From Mansonella perstans (taxonomy: Eukaryota > Nematoda > Chromadorea > Rhabditida > Onchocercidae), in NCBI GenBank assembly GCA_037074765.1, contig JBAMDO010000026.1, positions 1-64,000 on the forward strand: DNA of 64,000 bases, read 5' to 3'. A program made the position numbers and the translations under genes. The notes beneath the pieces were generated by a model. That model was not told the DNA's origin. It did no database searches and worked only from the letters and a program-made list of their open reading frames with translations. Position 1 is the stretch's first letter, and each line of letters begins with the position of its first letter. Below, one piece after another: positions 1 to 12,895 of this stretch.

Positions 1-323
1 TGTGTTGAGTTGCGGTTGATTGTATTCGACCTCACTTGGTTTAGCGTGAATTGTATTCGCACCTCAAACTTGGGTATTAAGCCGTTGTGTTGAGTTGCGT
101 TGAGTTGAATTGTATTCGCACCTCAAACTTGGGTAATTAAGCCGTTGTGTTGAGTTGCGTTGAGTTGAATTGTATTCGCACCTCAAACTTGGGTAATTAA
201 GCCGTTGTGTTGAGTTGCGTTGAGTTGAATTGTATTCGCACCTCAAACTTGGGTAATTAAGCCGTTGTGTTGAGTTGCGTTGAGTTGAATTGTGTTCGCA
301 CCTCAAACTTGGGTAATTAAACC
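1..323 (-). repeat. 60-bp minisatellite carrying SL1 spliced-leader copies
   Basis: Near-perfect 60-bp units run from 61 to 300. A degenerate unit precedes them and a partial one ends the array at 323. Read on the minus strand, each unit contains the 22-nt nematode SL1 leader, which begins GGTTTAATTACCC and ends AAGTTTGAG. The copy at 302-323 is exact. Copies at 122-143, 182-203 and 242-263 differ by one base (GGCTTAAT), and the copy at 62-83 also lacks one A. Each leader is followed by GT, as at the SL RNA splice donor. The next 36 nt (GCGAATACAATTC..., CAACTCAACGC-rich) do not resemble an SL RNA body and contain no Sm site. The array touches the window edge and may continue. A minus-strand open frame runs through it only because 60 is a multiple of three. 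Confidence 0.9.
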
Positions 324-3300
324 TTTATTTAGAATAATTGGATAATCGCGAGAATAATGTAACAATTATACAACGCGTATTTAATGGTAACATTAATATA
401 TAATAAAATAGTAATGATGAGAACAGAACCAGTAGCCGTTGATATGAATAAATCCCAAAAATGATCGTTATGCGATGATTGATAGTTTATATAGTAGTAA
501 CTGAGTATTGTAGGCGGAGAAAAGCTAGTATCGATGAGTTGAGTTACAAGAAACTAAAGATCATAAAAAACGAAATCCTTTGTAAAGACAAGCTTGATTG
601 AAAAGGTACAATACATTGCATGTAAGCATAATCATCAAACAAAGGATTTCGACACAGTTACACAATGGCTTTGTTTTATAAGATGTTACTGCAGCTGCCT
701 CTTTGTTAGTTTATGGTAGGAAAGAGTTTTGACAGATTATAATTGGATGTGAGGTTAGACTACAACAAAGAAATAGGAAATTAATCTTAACATCATAAAA
801 TTAATTAGATGACTCATAAAGACATTAATACAATTAGATTTATTGACCTATTGGAATTTTCGCTTTATGAATTTCGCGACGGGAATATTGAACATGTTTA
901 CAACTAGAAATATAAAACACACATAGCGAACAATTTATACTTATCACATTACTCTGATAAGCATTCAACTTCTACAATACGTTAAAAGTTTAAAAAAACA
1001 AGAAAGATAGCCATTACTAATAGTTTTAGTAGAAAGAAGATTGATTCAACTACTGAAGTTTTGTTAACTGCGCCAAAATATTTGTGCGATGCATTTGTAG
1101 CTTCAACAATTCACACTCAAATCAACATAAAGTGGAAAACAAATTTTAACTTCAGATTTATTCCTTCTGTAAGAGTAACAAAGTTTAGTGCGAATTCATG
1201 CGTTATTTAATTAATTGATAAGGAAAATAATCATAATACTTGGCATAGAAGGGAATTTTTATTGCAAGAAATAATATGACGATATTTAATTTCATTTCCT
1301 TTCCTAATTCCAAACTATTCAATAAAATTTTCCTTTACAAAATACTTTGGCAAATAGCACTCAATCCCTTTTTCATCATTACTTCTACCATCATAACTAG
1401 GCGCTTTTGAATGGTCGTTTTCGTAATCATTATTTTTATCACAATTTTACGATTTTTACCGTATTTCTACCGTAAGATGATCATTATTTCTTAACCGTCT
1501 TTAGCAAAAACAACAATATGAACAACAAAAAGAGATTGCTAAGGTTTTCAGAAATTTTTCGGGCAAATATGTATTTTCGTGCAGAAATTATTCGGATCAA
1601 ATTGTTTCTCCATCTTATCAGCAATTTTTAAATAAATTTTACTCATTATGATAACACATGCTCGATATAATTCCTCATCCATCCCACAGACCTTACTACA
1701 TTTATCATCGATCTTTGCCAAAATTTTTGCCTTAAAATATAAGTAAAAAAACTGAAATGAAATAAATAATAATAAGAATTATTCTATGAAAAAATTCTCT
1801 CAAATAATAATTTTATTACGATTATTTCTTATGCTACTCCTTGATATGATGGTAAAAATGAAGTATCTCAAATTTGGCAATGAGAGAGCAAATCATTTGA
1901 TCATCTCAGATCATTACTTTTCTATTACTGAATCATACATCTTAACTTTCATTAATTAATTGAAAAAGAGAAGCTATTTACCTGAAACATATTTGAGACA
2001 ATATTCTTGTGAATATTTAAAAAAAGAAAATTCAAAAAAATAAATTATTTATTAAATAATTTAGAAAGTAAATTAAATCAACCTTGCTGTCATTTAATGC
2101 ATGAATAATTCCAACCATTCCTTGTAAACAAAGCTCGCATATTTTTATGGAACGTCCAGTCACAAACAATGAGGTCAAAGATAAACAGCTGAGGAATGCC
2201 AAACTAATTTTGACTGTTGTAATCATTCAAAAATGCTAAAAAATTATTATTTTAGAAAAGACGAGCTATTCACTGACATTGGTTAACATACAATTTATAA
2301 TTAATTATTTTGTACTTTATTATGATTTTCTCTTTTATCACTATCATTTCAATCAGTCATACTGCTTTTTTTTTTTAAAGATCATATTTTTATGAGCAAA
2401 TATTCTCAAAAATATTTCAAATAACTGGAATAATCTTACTAATAAAAGTACCTAATAAATTTAAATAAATAGTTATCGATGCTATAGATTTAAAAATAAA
2501 CTGTAAATTCTACATTATCAGACCGCTGCTTTGGTTGTTGCATGCATAAATAAGAACAGAAAGGGACAGAGAAAAAGAGAGAGGAGAGAGAGAAGGAATT
2601 GAGTAACCAATTAAACTTGAATAATTTAAATAAACGAAAATTAAACGAAAGGAAAGGTAATATGGAAATGATACGAATTCTAATGAAAAACTGATTTACT
2701 TAATCAAAAAAAAAACGATAAAATGAAGGAACAAATATGCAATGATGAATCACCATTAATCATCGCCATTAATAAATGTTTCATTTTCTTTAATGCAATA
2801 ATTCAATTAAAAAAAAAGCTTACTAGCTATGTTTCTTTTTAGGCAATAAAAATTCACCAATGTTACTGTTACTTAATGAATACAGAAAAACTGAAAATAA
2901 CTTTTAATCGATATCTGTATCCATTATCGATCAAGTAATTTTTGCATATTAAATGTGAATGTATTAATCAACTATTTGTTTACTTTATCTATTCGTTTTT
3001 AACCATCAAATACTCTTTAATCTTTAATCTTTTTACTTTCAACTTAATGGCATAAAACAATTAAACGATGTAAACGTTTCGTATTCTGCAAATTCTCCAA
3101 ATAAAATTTTAAAATTTCAGTGCTTTGAAAATAAAAAATTTAATTGTAACAGTTTTAACTTGAAAAAGTTTTAAAAAAGCAATTGTGAAAAAATATTTTT
3201 TTATATGCTGATATTAAATATGCAAATAATTAATATACAAATTCTGCATTTTATACCATTTAACATCACTATATTTAGTAATAATAATTAATGCCTAAGA

Positions 3301-3553
3301 TTTTTTCCAGTGTTCCTTTCATTTCAGAATATAAATCATTTGGCAGCTTAATTATTTAGATCGAAATGAAATTAATTGTTAGGAGAGCTATATTTTTGAT
3401 TCACTTTCCAATGATAGAAGTTTATTATTTTAATATATTGTTGCACTCACAAAAAAGGTTCTAATATTGTTGCACTCACAAAATATTAATTCATTACAGA
3501 AAGATATAAAATATGAAATAAATTGGTAACAGTAACAAAAAATTAGTTATACG

Positions 3554-3581
3554 AAAAAAAAAAAAAAAAAAAAAAAAAAAA
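3554..3581. repeat. poly-A tract
   Basis: Uninterrupted run of 28 A residues in intergenic DNA. No retroposed gene is visible on its 5' side. Confidence 0.9.
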
Positions 3582-4722
3582 CAATTTCAACTAACAAATC
3601 TCCATCGTAGCCTTTTGTAATAGTTAATTATCGCTTTATTAAGAAGTTTCGTAATTAATGATGAGTTATAATAAGTCATCCTTGATTGAACCACCTAATA
3701 TGCTACTGGATGTATGGAAAAAAAAGAAAGAATGATTTCAACTGATGATGACCGAAGTAGTGGTTGATTGTAAAAACTGACTCTGTGGGATTTTTTTTTT
3801 CATATATATTGTAAGTAAGCAATAAATTGGCAGAGGTGGAGTTTTGATATGCTACTGCGAGGTCATCATGTATGTTAGGCTGACTCTTGACTTGGTTTGC
3901 GTGCTGATTAAAGCTTTATTTATCTTTATCCATACTTTAATTACCGAAATTTCTTTGCGATATCATGCCACTTGTTAACATATATGCTTTCATTGTCTTA
4001 ATCTTATTTAGAAAATTTCATCGTTCTGATAATTTTCATTTCATTAATCCTATAACAATATGCTAATTAAACCAAAGTTAATTTGATTCTTCTCATTGAA
4101 CGCATAAAATTAAAAAATCTTCTCCCATCATTTAAATCGATGAAGTACATTAAGATAAAAAGTGAATTATTAAAGCGCAATACAAAATCTTTTTTTGTGC
4201 ATTCATCTACATGCAGTAATTAAGCAAATATTTGCTTGAATGTTTGAAATTTAAAATAAACAACTTTCAAATTCTATTATTTAGGAATTTTACCAATTTG
4301 AGGAATGCTTTCCAGCAGAGAATTTGAAAACTTTCCAATTTCATCAGCAGAAGGACAGTAAAAAGCAATTATCATATTTGATAATCATTTGCTTAAAAAA
4401 TGCCAACACCGATTGGTTGATTTTATCACTGATATTGATTATTTTAGTTTTTTCAAAGCATGAATGTACGCTTAGAAATCATATTTCGAGATGTGCAATA
4501 AAAAAATGCAAAAATCGTTTGAGGCTTCATAGAAGACTATTAAGTGTGATTTCAAGGACGTGAAAATGAACAAATTGATTGATTATAATTTTTCCAAACC
4601 ATAGTCTCAAAATTATTTTTGAATAATTTCGTAAAAAATAATTTAATATGAAACATAAAATTCAATTGATTTTACTGTGTCTTATGGCCTCTAAATCTGA
4701 TTTCTTTTTTTTCGAAAATCTT

Positions 4723-4728
4723 TTTTAT
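4723..4728 (-). terminator. poly(A) signal of the collagen gene
   Basis: AATAAA on the minus strand about 90 nt past the collagen stop codon, a normal position for a short nematode 3' UTR. Confidence 0.55.
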
Positions 4729-4815
4729 TATATTTGTAACAAAGTGAGTGCAAAGTATAATTCAATTAATCCATCGCGGCAGCATAGATTTGTAAACAGT
4801 ATAAGGGCTAATTGT

Positions 4816-6258
4816 TTAAGCTTTCTGTAACGACACAGCAACGCGTCGTTGTGGACATGGGCAATAAGTAGCATCATCGCCAGGACTGCCAGGTGTACCT
4901 TTTTCACCGGGTGATCCAGCTTGTCCATTTGGGCCAGCTTCTCCTTGTGGTCCCTGTGGCCCCTGAGGTCCAGGTAATCCTCGGTTTCCTGGCAAACCTG
5001 GTTGTCCCGGAGAACCAGGCGGTCCAGGCTGTCCTGGTGATCCAGGTATTCCAGGTAGTCCCTTTCCATTCCGTGGTCCAGGAGAACCAGGAGTTCCTCG
5101 TTCTCCTGGACGACCTGGTGGTGCTGCTTCTCCTGGTGGACCACGTGGACCTGGTGGCCCCGCATTACCATTTCGTCCACGGTTTCCAGCTGGCCCTCGT
5201 AATCCATTACTAGCTGGTCGTCCCCGTTGCCCTTGTGGACCTGGTAATCCTGGTGGTCCATTGGGACACACACGACAACGTCCTTCAAAGTTATAATTAA
5301 TGGCTGGCATGTTACCAGGAAGACCTGGTTCACCAACTGTTCCCGGAAAACCTGCAATGACAAATGATAAAGTTAAACATCTAATGTTTAGCCTACAATA
5401 GATCTTAGTGCAAAGATTTATAACTTTTTCAGCGAATTTTAATTAAAACAGAAAAAATCCTTGTTGGTATTTTGTGACTGTTTTACCAGGTGTTCCATCT
5501 TGTCCATTTAGACCAGGTGGTCCTGGAGGTCCAGCTGGACATCGATTGTTAACATCGCATTGACATTGCGGAGCTTGCCTTGCAACGCGAATGTTAATAA
5601 AGCTAGCTGAAGCCATCTTATAACGATATTCATCTCTGTAAAAATATTACAAACTTAAAGATTGAAAGTATGCATTGATAACGGAAATTGGAAATTTTCG
5701 AAAAATGCAAACAACCTCATCAAATTCTAGCAAATTTTAGAGAAAAGTTTTGCCTAACTGTTCATTCTTAATTTACAACATTTTTAATCCATTTTTGTCA
5801 TAATCAAACACTTTATTGATTCACACACACTACATCACAAATGAGGTTATTTTACAGTATCCAAAACTTTTCCGTTTCTTTTTAATTTTTTTGTACTGTA
5901 CGAAAACTTTCCTTGAAAGTAAAATAAATCTTCATTTCATTGAATAATCAGAATATGTCATGATATATTATTTATTGTTGTCTAGGGAATAATTAATTGG
6001 AGAATTAATGTGTTTTGTGATTAGTAGGATAATTTTTACAAATCATTCAGCATAGAAAATGCTAATTAATTAATTAAAGATATGATTAGATTACCGAATA
6101 TCGCTTTCCAATCCACGAAATTCATTTGCTTCCTCAATAATCTTCGCATTGATAGCACAAATTCTGGATGCTAAGCCTTTTAAGGAACAGATGGAAATGG
6201 TGAAACTTAAAAGTGATAGACCAATAGCCAAATAAGCGGCAATATGGGCAGCAGTCAT
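4816..6258 (-). CDS. cuticle collagen, complete, three exons
   Basis: Secreted structural collagen of the nematode cuticle, 282 residues, normal for the family. Exons: 6258-6095, 5635-5487 and 5351-4816; intron phases 2 and 1 agree. The first 54 residues carry a hydrophobic segment ([18 protein letters not shown]), the usual membrane anchor or signal region. A basic RVAR site at residues 71-74 fits subtilisin-type (BLI-4) processing. Then come CQC, a short Gly-X-Y block, a Cys pair (RCRVCPNG), and a long Gly-X-Y domain with small interruptions. The C-terminus has the typical YCPCPQR motif before a short tail. The cysteines would form interchain disulfides. I chose the ATG at 6258 because a splice acceptor lies 7 nt upstream; the longer open frame upstream is therefore not coding. 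The subfamily and exact orthologue are not assigned. Confidence 0.93.
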
Positions 6259-6276
6259 TCTATCACTGCAATAAAA
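6259..6276 (-). promoter_or_regulatory. trans-splice acceptor before the collagen start
   Basis: On the minus strand TTTTTATTGCAG is followed by 7 nt and the collagen ATG. An acceptor this close to a start codon, with no upstream exon in frame, is typical of spliced-leader addition in nematodes. It fixes the start codon. Confidence 0.65.
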
Positions 6277-8528
6277 ATCCCCTTTAAACATGTATTCGTT
6301 GATTGACTGCTTATGAATTTTAGACAGCATTATATAAACATTTTCCTCGGGTAGAATCAAAGAATGCAGTCACGGGTAAGATATTACGCTATGGAATATT
6401 AAATGAATGTAAGTTAACACAAGGTTATACTAACGTTTCCTAAAAAAGAAGGACGAATTAAACAAACAAGTAACGAGGTGAGCCGGTATTGCAAATGGGA
6501 AAGAGAGCTAACGGACGCATATCTGGAACGAACGGAACCTGATTGTCACAACACTTCGGAAATTTATTTTACTCCTTATTTCTCATCTTTTTTTAACAAT
6601 CTCTTTTCGACACGATTTGTGATATTATAGTTGCAATGTTAGTAGTAGTAGCAGCAGCAGCTAATGAAACACCAAGAATGAATAATTACTTCATCAAACG
6701 ATTTTCTGTGGGGAAAACGCATGGGAATAAATCATCGTCATTTGTGTGTTAAATTCCTCATTAAATAGCTTTTAATTAGTAATTAATGAACTTATACTGA
6801 TCATAATATCAAAATATTCATTCGACAACAAAATTATAACTGAAATTGCAAAGTGTAAATGCAGTGAGTGTTAATTTGTTGTATATTTTAAAACAGTGTA
6901 TTTAATGTCAATAAAAAGTGTTATGCGCTATTGGAATAATTATAAAAATTAATTTTGCATGATAGGTCGTCTTGTTTAATTCACAAAAAACATAGATAGA
7001 TTAGAAATTTTTAATTTTAATCCGACACTTGCAATTTATCTCGCTTTTCTGTCTTTAAATAGATTGTATGCAAAAATGAAAGTCAGAATTATATGAATAA
7101 AACTTTTATGTTCAAAGATATGCAACAAAGAATTTTGCAAATTTAAAATGATCTCTGCATTCAGTAAACGAAAGGTGCTCAAAATTCATTTAAAAAATCC
7201 TTATACTTCAATTCTTCATCTTTTACTCGTGCTACTCATTTTTGATTGCTTTTATAAAAATTCTAATTTAGAATTTTAATTTTAAATTCATATCTGATAA
7301 AAATGATTGTTTTTCTACATTGTTTCATTTCTTTTTCTTAAAATCCTTTAACGAAAAACGACAACATGGAACAAATTACTCTTGAAACCTGTACCATTGA
7401 CAGAACTGCTCCTTCTTTGCATAATCAGTGATTGAAATTTTTCTCAATGATCTAAAGTTTAGTAGAATGTAAAAATGCAAAAAGCAGGGAGAAAAAATAT
7501 TAGGTGAGAAATTCGACAAAAAGTTAGCAGGGATATATTAAACTTGTTTATTGTCTTCGTAACTAATCATCAGATATTCCAAAACACGAGTAGGGATTTA
7601 ATGAAGTGATATCCATTTCGGCTATAATCATATGAAACTTATGATTGACCCAACTTACTGCAACACCAATCATACGGTTGGACAGTTTTATCCTGACAAG
7701 GGATAATATTTGTTCCTAAATTCATTAATGAATAATTTCATCAGATAAGACGAATAAATAAGAACTAAAGAAAGAACATCAATCTAATAAATTAAATCCG
7801 AACTGTATTGTTGAGTGATACAAATATCCATGTGACAAAGTAAATTAACTGCCAAGTAACACAACCAGATAGACTCCATAAATAAATTTCTTAATAGTTG
7901 AGACAAATTACGAAAACTGTGAAAGCATGAATTTTTTTACCACATGCTGGTATTTTTGTATTATTGCACTCGAAATTTAATTACATAAATACTAAGTAAA
8001 TAGTGGAAAAAATTTACCCAATATATATATTAATTAATTAAATGCTGTCAAGTATTGAGAAAAATTTTGCCATCACATTACTCTAAAAACATTGCTCAAC
8101 TTATCCAATGGTTAGGTTTTCAGTATCAGAAAGTAAAAATTTGAAATATATGAATAGAAAAATGCGAATTTAATTAACATTTAAATATCGCAATTATGCC
8201 TTATTTGAATTCGATTTTGTTTTCGTTTATCGCTAATTTTTTTATATTTATATTGCATAATTTCAGAATAATTCTGCAATTCAGTCCTGCTTATTCCTTT
8301 TGATTTTAAATTTTCATGCACTTTATGGATTTTGTTCTATAGCACTCTTAAAATGTGAAACTTGCTGTACAAGAACATTTCAAATTCATTCTGATATCGC
8401 ATGAATTAATTTAAAATTTGAAAAACTAATTTCTAACATTTTAGCAAAGCTATCTAACGAATAATTTTGTTAAACTAGTTCCGAATAACTAACTGCAATA
8501 TGGACCTGGTACTCGACATCGCTAATAT

Positions 8529-8660
8529 TACTATCATCCTAACGTGATACCATCATCACCGTTATTATTAATATTATTAGATTTTACCACTAATATCACT
8601 TTCACCGTTATCATTTACCATCAACATCACTATCACCATTATCATCAACATTAGCATCAA
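8529..8660. repeat. imperfect ATC/ACC trinucleotide tract
   Basis: A run of ATCATC, ACCATC, TATCACC and ATTATT triplets with interruptions: a decayed microsatellite with no coding sense. Confidence 0.7.
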
Positions 8661-11600
8661 AAGCTGAATTGTGATTGTGTTTTAATGAAATTTAATGAAG
8701 CTTGTTGTGAATAGAGCAAAGAACGCTGTAAACGCTGTTTAAAAACTGCAAACACTAATCGCTTAACTCCACTTTTATTATTTCAAAATAAAAACGACAA
8801 CATTATTAGAACTCTTCTAATTCGCTTACCAACCTTCTCTCTTAACTTTTTCCTCTTCTATTCATTAGCACAAACTATCTTACTTAAACTTATCCATCAG
8901 CAATTATCTCTTCAGGTATATGACTAACAACTGATTAGTTTGAAAACAACACAGACTTTTTCCACTTAGCCTTTTTTCTTTCTTTTTATATTCTCATCTC
9001 TTTTCTTTCGACCAAAATTTCATTTAAATTAATTTTAAATATTTTCAGTAGTTGAATAAGTCTTTTGGTCCATTTTCATCTTGTCTGTTTGCATTACTCA
9101 TTTATACTACGCTATTGTAATTAATTTATTTCATTTAGTAATTTCCGGCAAAGTATATTCAACGCATTATTTTCTCCAATTTTATCATGATTTGTTATTT
9201 ATTTGTTTTCTCTCTTTCTGTGAATAAAAATTTTACTTTCCCTCATTAATAAGCTAAACTATTCAATTTTACAACACTTTTAAAAATGAAATGATTTATT
9301 TATTTAAAAGTTAAAAGAGAAAAATTAGATTGTTTCTATGATTGTCATTGTAAATTTCACATGTTTAAATGAAAATGAAATTTGATTCAACTTTAAATTT
9401 TAGTTGAAATTAATAAGCAACAAAAAAAAGCCATTGAATTTAATAAAATTTCTTTTTAAATCGATCTGAGTGCGCACAAAGACACACAGACACACTTCTA
9501 AAAGAAACAAATGTGCATACGCATTCAAATTTTACACCCTAATAAATTTTTTGCTTGCTTATCTTTTCATTAAGTCACAATTTCTCTCATTTCAACAGTT
9601 CCAAAAAGTTTTAACAGTGAAAATTAAAATATTTAGTTAGAGATAATCGTAATAAGCATTAAAATAAGCTGCACTTTTTTCATTTTCTCTCTTTCGAGCA
9701 TTTCTGCTTTTTCTTTTATTTCTTCATCCTTTGCTCATTTCTTCTGACATTTGAATGATCGAAATTTATTGAATTTCATTTGCCTTCTTTTTTACAAATT
9801 CCTCTTTCTCTTTTCACTTTTATCTTTTCCCTCTTCTTGTCGTTTTTTCCTTGTCACTTCTGATTTATGATAACTTATCGAGATGTTGTCTATTTATGTG
9901 AGGAAATTCATATTGTTTGCTACAGATGCGCGTATATTATTATTTTTCACTTACAACATTACTAAATTTCGATTTTTAATTTTTATTAAGAGTTGATAAA
10001 TGATAAAGTATTTGAATTATTTTAGACTAAATTATTTTTTTAACTTATGATTGTTTTTACTCTTAAAATTACCGAAATTTATTGTGGTTGTTTTTTGGAT
10101 TTAGAAATAAAAATGGAAAAGAGAAATATTTCCCATTAAATATGATGTGGAAATGTGTTCCAGTCAAATCACATTAATGCATTATCACTTGTCCAAAGTT
10201 ACCAAAAGATTATGGATTTAACTTTTCGGGTTAAGGCTGACCCTCGACCTTATCGATTTACTAATTACTTCGGCAACTTATCATGCTATCCTGATATAAT
10301 GTAATAACTTGCGGATCACATTTATTATGCTTCATTTCATGCTTTAAACCTATAGTATGTGATTAGATAATTTGCAACTTTTCGAAATTGCGGGAAAAAG
10401 TAGAACGGCATTTGTTAGTTATAAGTAAACAAACAATTTTTTACTTTATTTATTTAATTTCCATTTGCGGTAAAATTTTACGGGAAATCCCTAGGAAGAA
10501 AGCAAATTACAGGAAATAACATAATGTGCTTAAAATGACAAAAGATCTTTATGAAAATTTTTGCTAAATTTTCATTAATGCGTACTATCGGAAAAGATGA
10601 AAATCAGGTCCAATTGATTGCAAATTTACTAAGGCCCTAAAAAGGCGAGATAAAATGCAAGCCTAAATTAAATGTTGGGGCTTGTTTGACTTGGAACGAG
10701 GAAAAGGACTGGTGCAAAGAGCATAATCAAATTGTTAAATCAGTGAATGTGTTGCTAAAGCGATGTTAAATATTAAGTTGAAGTGTTCTCCCCACAAAAT
10801 GTGTAGCAATCTTTCAATCGTCAATTACTCCTGTAAATAGCACTTGAATGACTGAATAACGTTTAAGCTTAGAGTACCCTTTTATTCTTGCTTCCTTAAG
10901 TCTAGAAATATATGAGAAAGAAGGAAGAAACAACGTGCTTTATTTTTAAGTTTTGATGTTAAATGTCTCGATGTTCGAAAAAAATTTATACGATTTTTTC
11001 TTCTTTTCTTCTTGGCTTAAAAGCTAAAAATTACTTTAAACATAAACAATAAACTTGGTACTTGTTTGTCCATAACTGTTAGATAAAAAAAATGTGACGA
11101 AAATGTTGAGCCAAGTTTTAACTTTATACAATTCCTTTTGTTTCTACAAAGTTTGACGACGGAAAGTGCGACTAATTGGAGCATTCGAAAATTGCAAAAT
11201 TGAAAATTAAATTATGGTTAAAAAAGGATTTGGATAACTCAACTGTGCTTTAAAGCAGAGGAAAAGTAAATGATTAGGCTCGACTAAGTTAGGCTATGAG
11301 GATGGCTTAGCAAAAGCTGCCCATCTTTTGGCTTTAATGCAGAACAATAAAACATACTGATTTCCTATTTTATTTATTTGATTTTCAAACTGATACGAAT
11401 TACAATTTTAAATCGATCGATAGAATTCGCTTGCTAGAAAAATCTAATATTCTTTAAACTATGTGACAAGCATCATTTAGATTTTCGATGTTTGAGCAAC
11501 AATTTCCCGATGATATGATGAACTATCAAGCTTTTCTATCATGCTAACATCTGGTTTTCCCACAAATTGAGAAAATTGTGTTAGATTGTTGAGACCAATT

Positions 11601-12117
11601 ATTATTAGTGACAGGATGAAAATATCTTCTTTAACTTCAGTTTTCTGTTAACATTTAGCCTCTTATGCTATCTACCGAAGAAAATAAATCTTTTCAAATG
11701 TAAAAAGAAAAATGTTAAAAAATATTGCATGAAATGAAAATTAGAATTCGAAAATTTTGATAAAATTCATATATTCTACCATTCTACTTGCAATATTAAG
11801 GCGTCGTTACAAGTTTGTTTCTGTCTTTTGCAAACTTTTTTTTATGGGATTGAAATTTATTCGCCAATCTTCAATATTATCATTTTCGAGAAAGCAAAAC
11901 TAGGAGAATTTACGTACACTGAAGATAGTTCTGGCCAAGCGTTTGTTGTTTAAGAATTTTACTCATAATATAGCTTCATAATTTCACATTCCATTAAATT
12001 TTTCACTTACACCATGCAATGTTTGTTGTTAAAAAATGTGAGAAGCAATGTTTTTTCTTTCCAAAGCTAACAACTCCCAAGAGGAAATACATATGGCATG
12101 TGAGAAGTGTAAGAGCT

Positions 12118-12166
12118 AAATGAGGCTGGGCTAGGCTAGTCTAAGCTAGTCTAGCTAGGCTTCGCT
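12118..12166. repeat. GCTAG-rich short repeat cluster
   Basis: Several overlapping direct and inverted copies of GCTAG, CTAGTCTA and GGCTAGGC within 50 bp. The cluster is more GC-rich than its surroundings. A similar AGACTAGTCTAG string lies near 20127. Function unknown. Confidence 0.5.
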
Positions 12167-12865
12167 TGCTATTCGATATATTTGATAACGTGATTTGTCT
12201 ATTCCCGTTGACAGATTTGATGAAATTTTTTCACTTTCACTGTAAAATAAAAAGAAAAAAGCATATTGAAATAATATATGAATTCTAGAAAATACAGATT
12301 AAAAAATCAAATATATTTGTTTAATATTCTTATTTAATATTCTTTAATATTCTGTTTAATATTCTTATTATAAAGTTGAAAATTAATAAAAAAAATCTTC
12401 ATAATAAAACTAAATTGCATAAAATCGAATTGCTCTCCATTTCTTCTACAGAATTCCTATTCGTAATTAATTATTAGAAATAATGGATGATGATGCCCTG
12501 AATATATCTTCTGTTTGCGGTTTGCAGCAACAACTGAGAATACTTTATATTTTCTTGCCATTAAAAGAAATCCGGAAAGAATAAATTCTTAACAGTTAAA
12601 AGTTTTTAATTTATAATTCGTTAATGTTGTTTTCTTGCAATAAGAGTACACACTAAATTTCCTCTTTTCAGATTTGGAATTTAAATGCACAAATTCGAAT
12701 TTTATATTAAGCGATAGATATTCCGATCCTTAACTTAAATGTAATTGAACACTTAAGAGCGAAGAAATGCAGCCAAACACTTGAAAGAACTGACAGGTCT
12801 ATTTGTTAGTCTCCTTTTATCAACGTTAATGATGTCTATGATATGGTTTTTCATCCTTTTTGCAG

Positions 12866-12895
12866 CTTAAAAGCGGAAATGTCATGAAAACAAAG
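12866..12895 (+). other. candidate 30-nt mini-exon
   Basis: A strong acceptor (CATCCTTTTTGCAG) and a good donor (AAG|GTAGGG) flank 30 nt. The segment reads LKSGNVMKTK in one frame and contains an ATG (MKTK before the donor). It could be a 5' exon of the downstream neuroligin, but no connecting exon was found. Weak evidence. Confidence 0.2.

Larger units (their letters stand above)
324..4815. other. AT-rich intergenic stretch, no gene seen
   Basis: I found no open frame with convincing coding character or a chain of splice-compatible exons on either strand. It holds simple sequence: a GA-rich tract near 2565-2600, a 28-A run at 3554-3581, and a short direct repeat around TTGTTGCACTCAC at 3438-3480 (period about 30). 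The last part lies downstream of the minus-strand collagen and includes its 3' UTR. Confidence 0.6.

Noticed and set aside
64..306. An 80-residue repetitive minus-strand protein
   Set aside because: It is the translation of the 60-bp tandem repeat, open only because the unit length is a multiple of three.
1..323. A functional SL1 RNA gene
   Set aside because: Only the leader and GT match; the body, the Sm site and a plausible 100-nt RNA are missing in every unit.
4728..5363. Long open frames overlapping the collagen
   Set aside because: They are shifted or antisense readings of the Gly-X-Y repeat; the true frame has the Gly-X-Y pattern, CPCPQR end and matching splice phases.
6259..6360. Upstream start codons for the collagen
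   Set aside because: A splice acceptor lies between them and the ATG at 6258.
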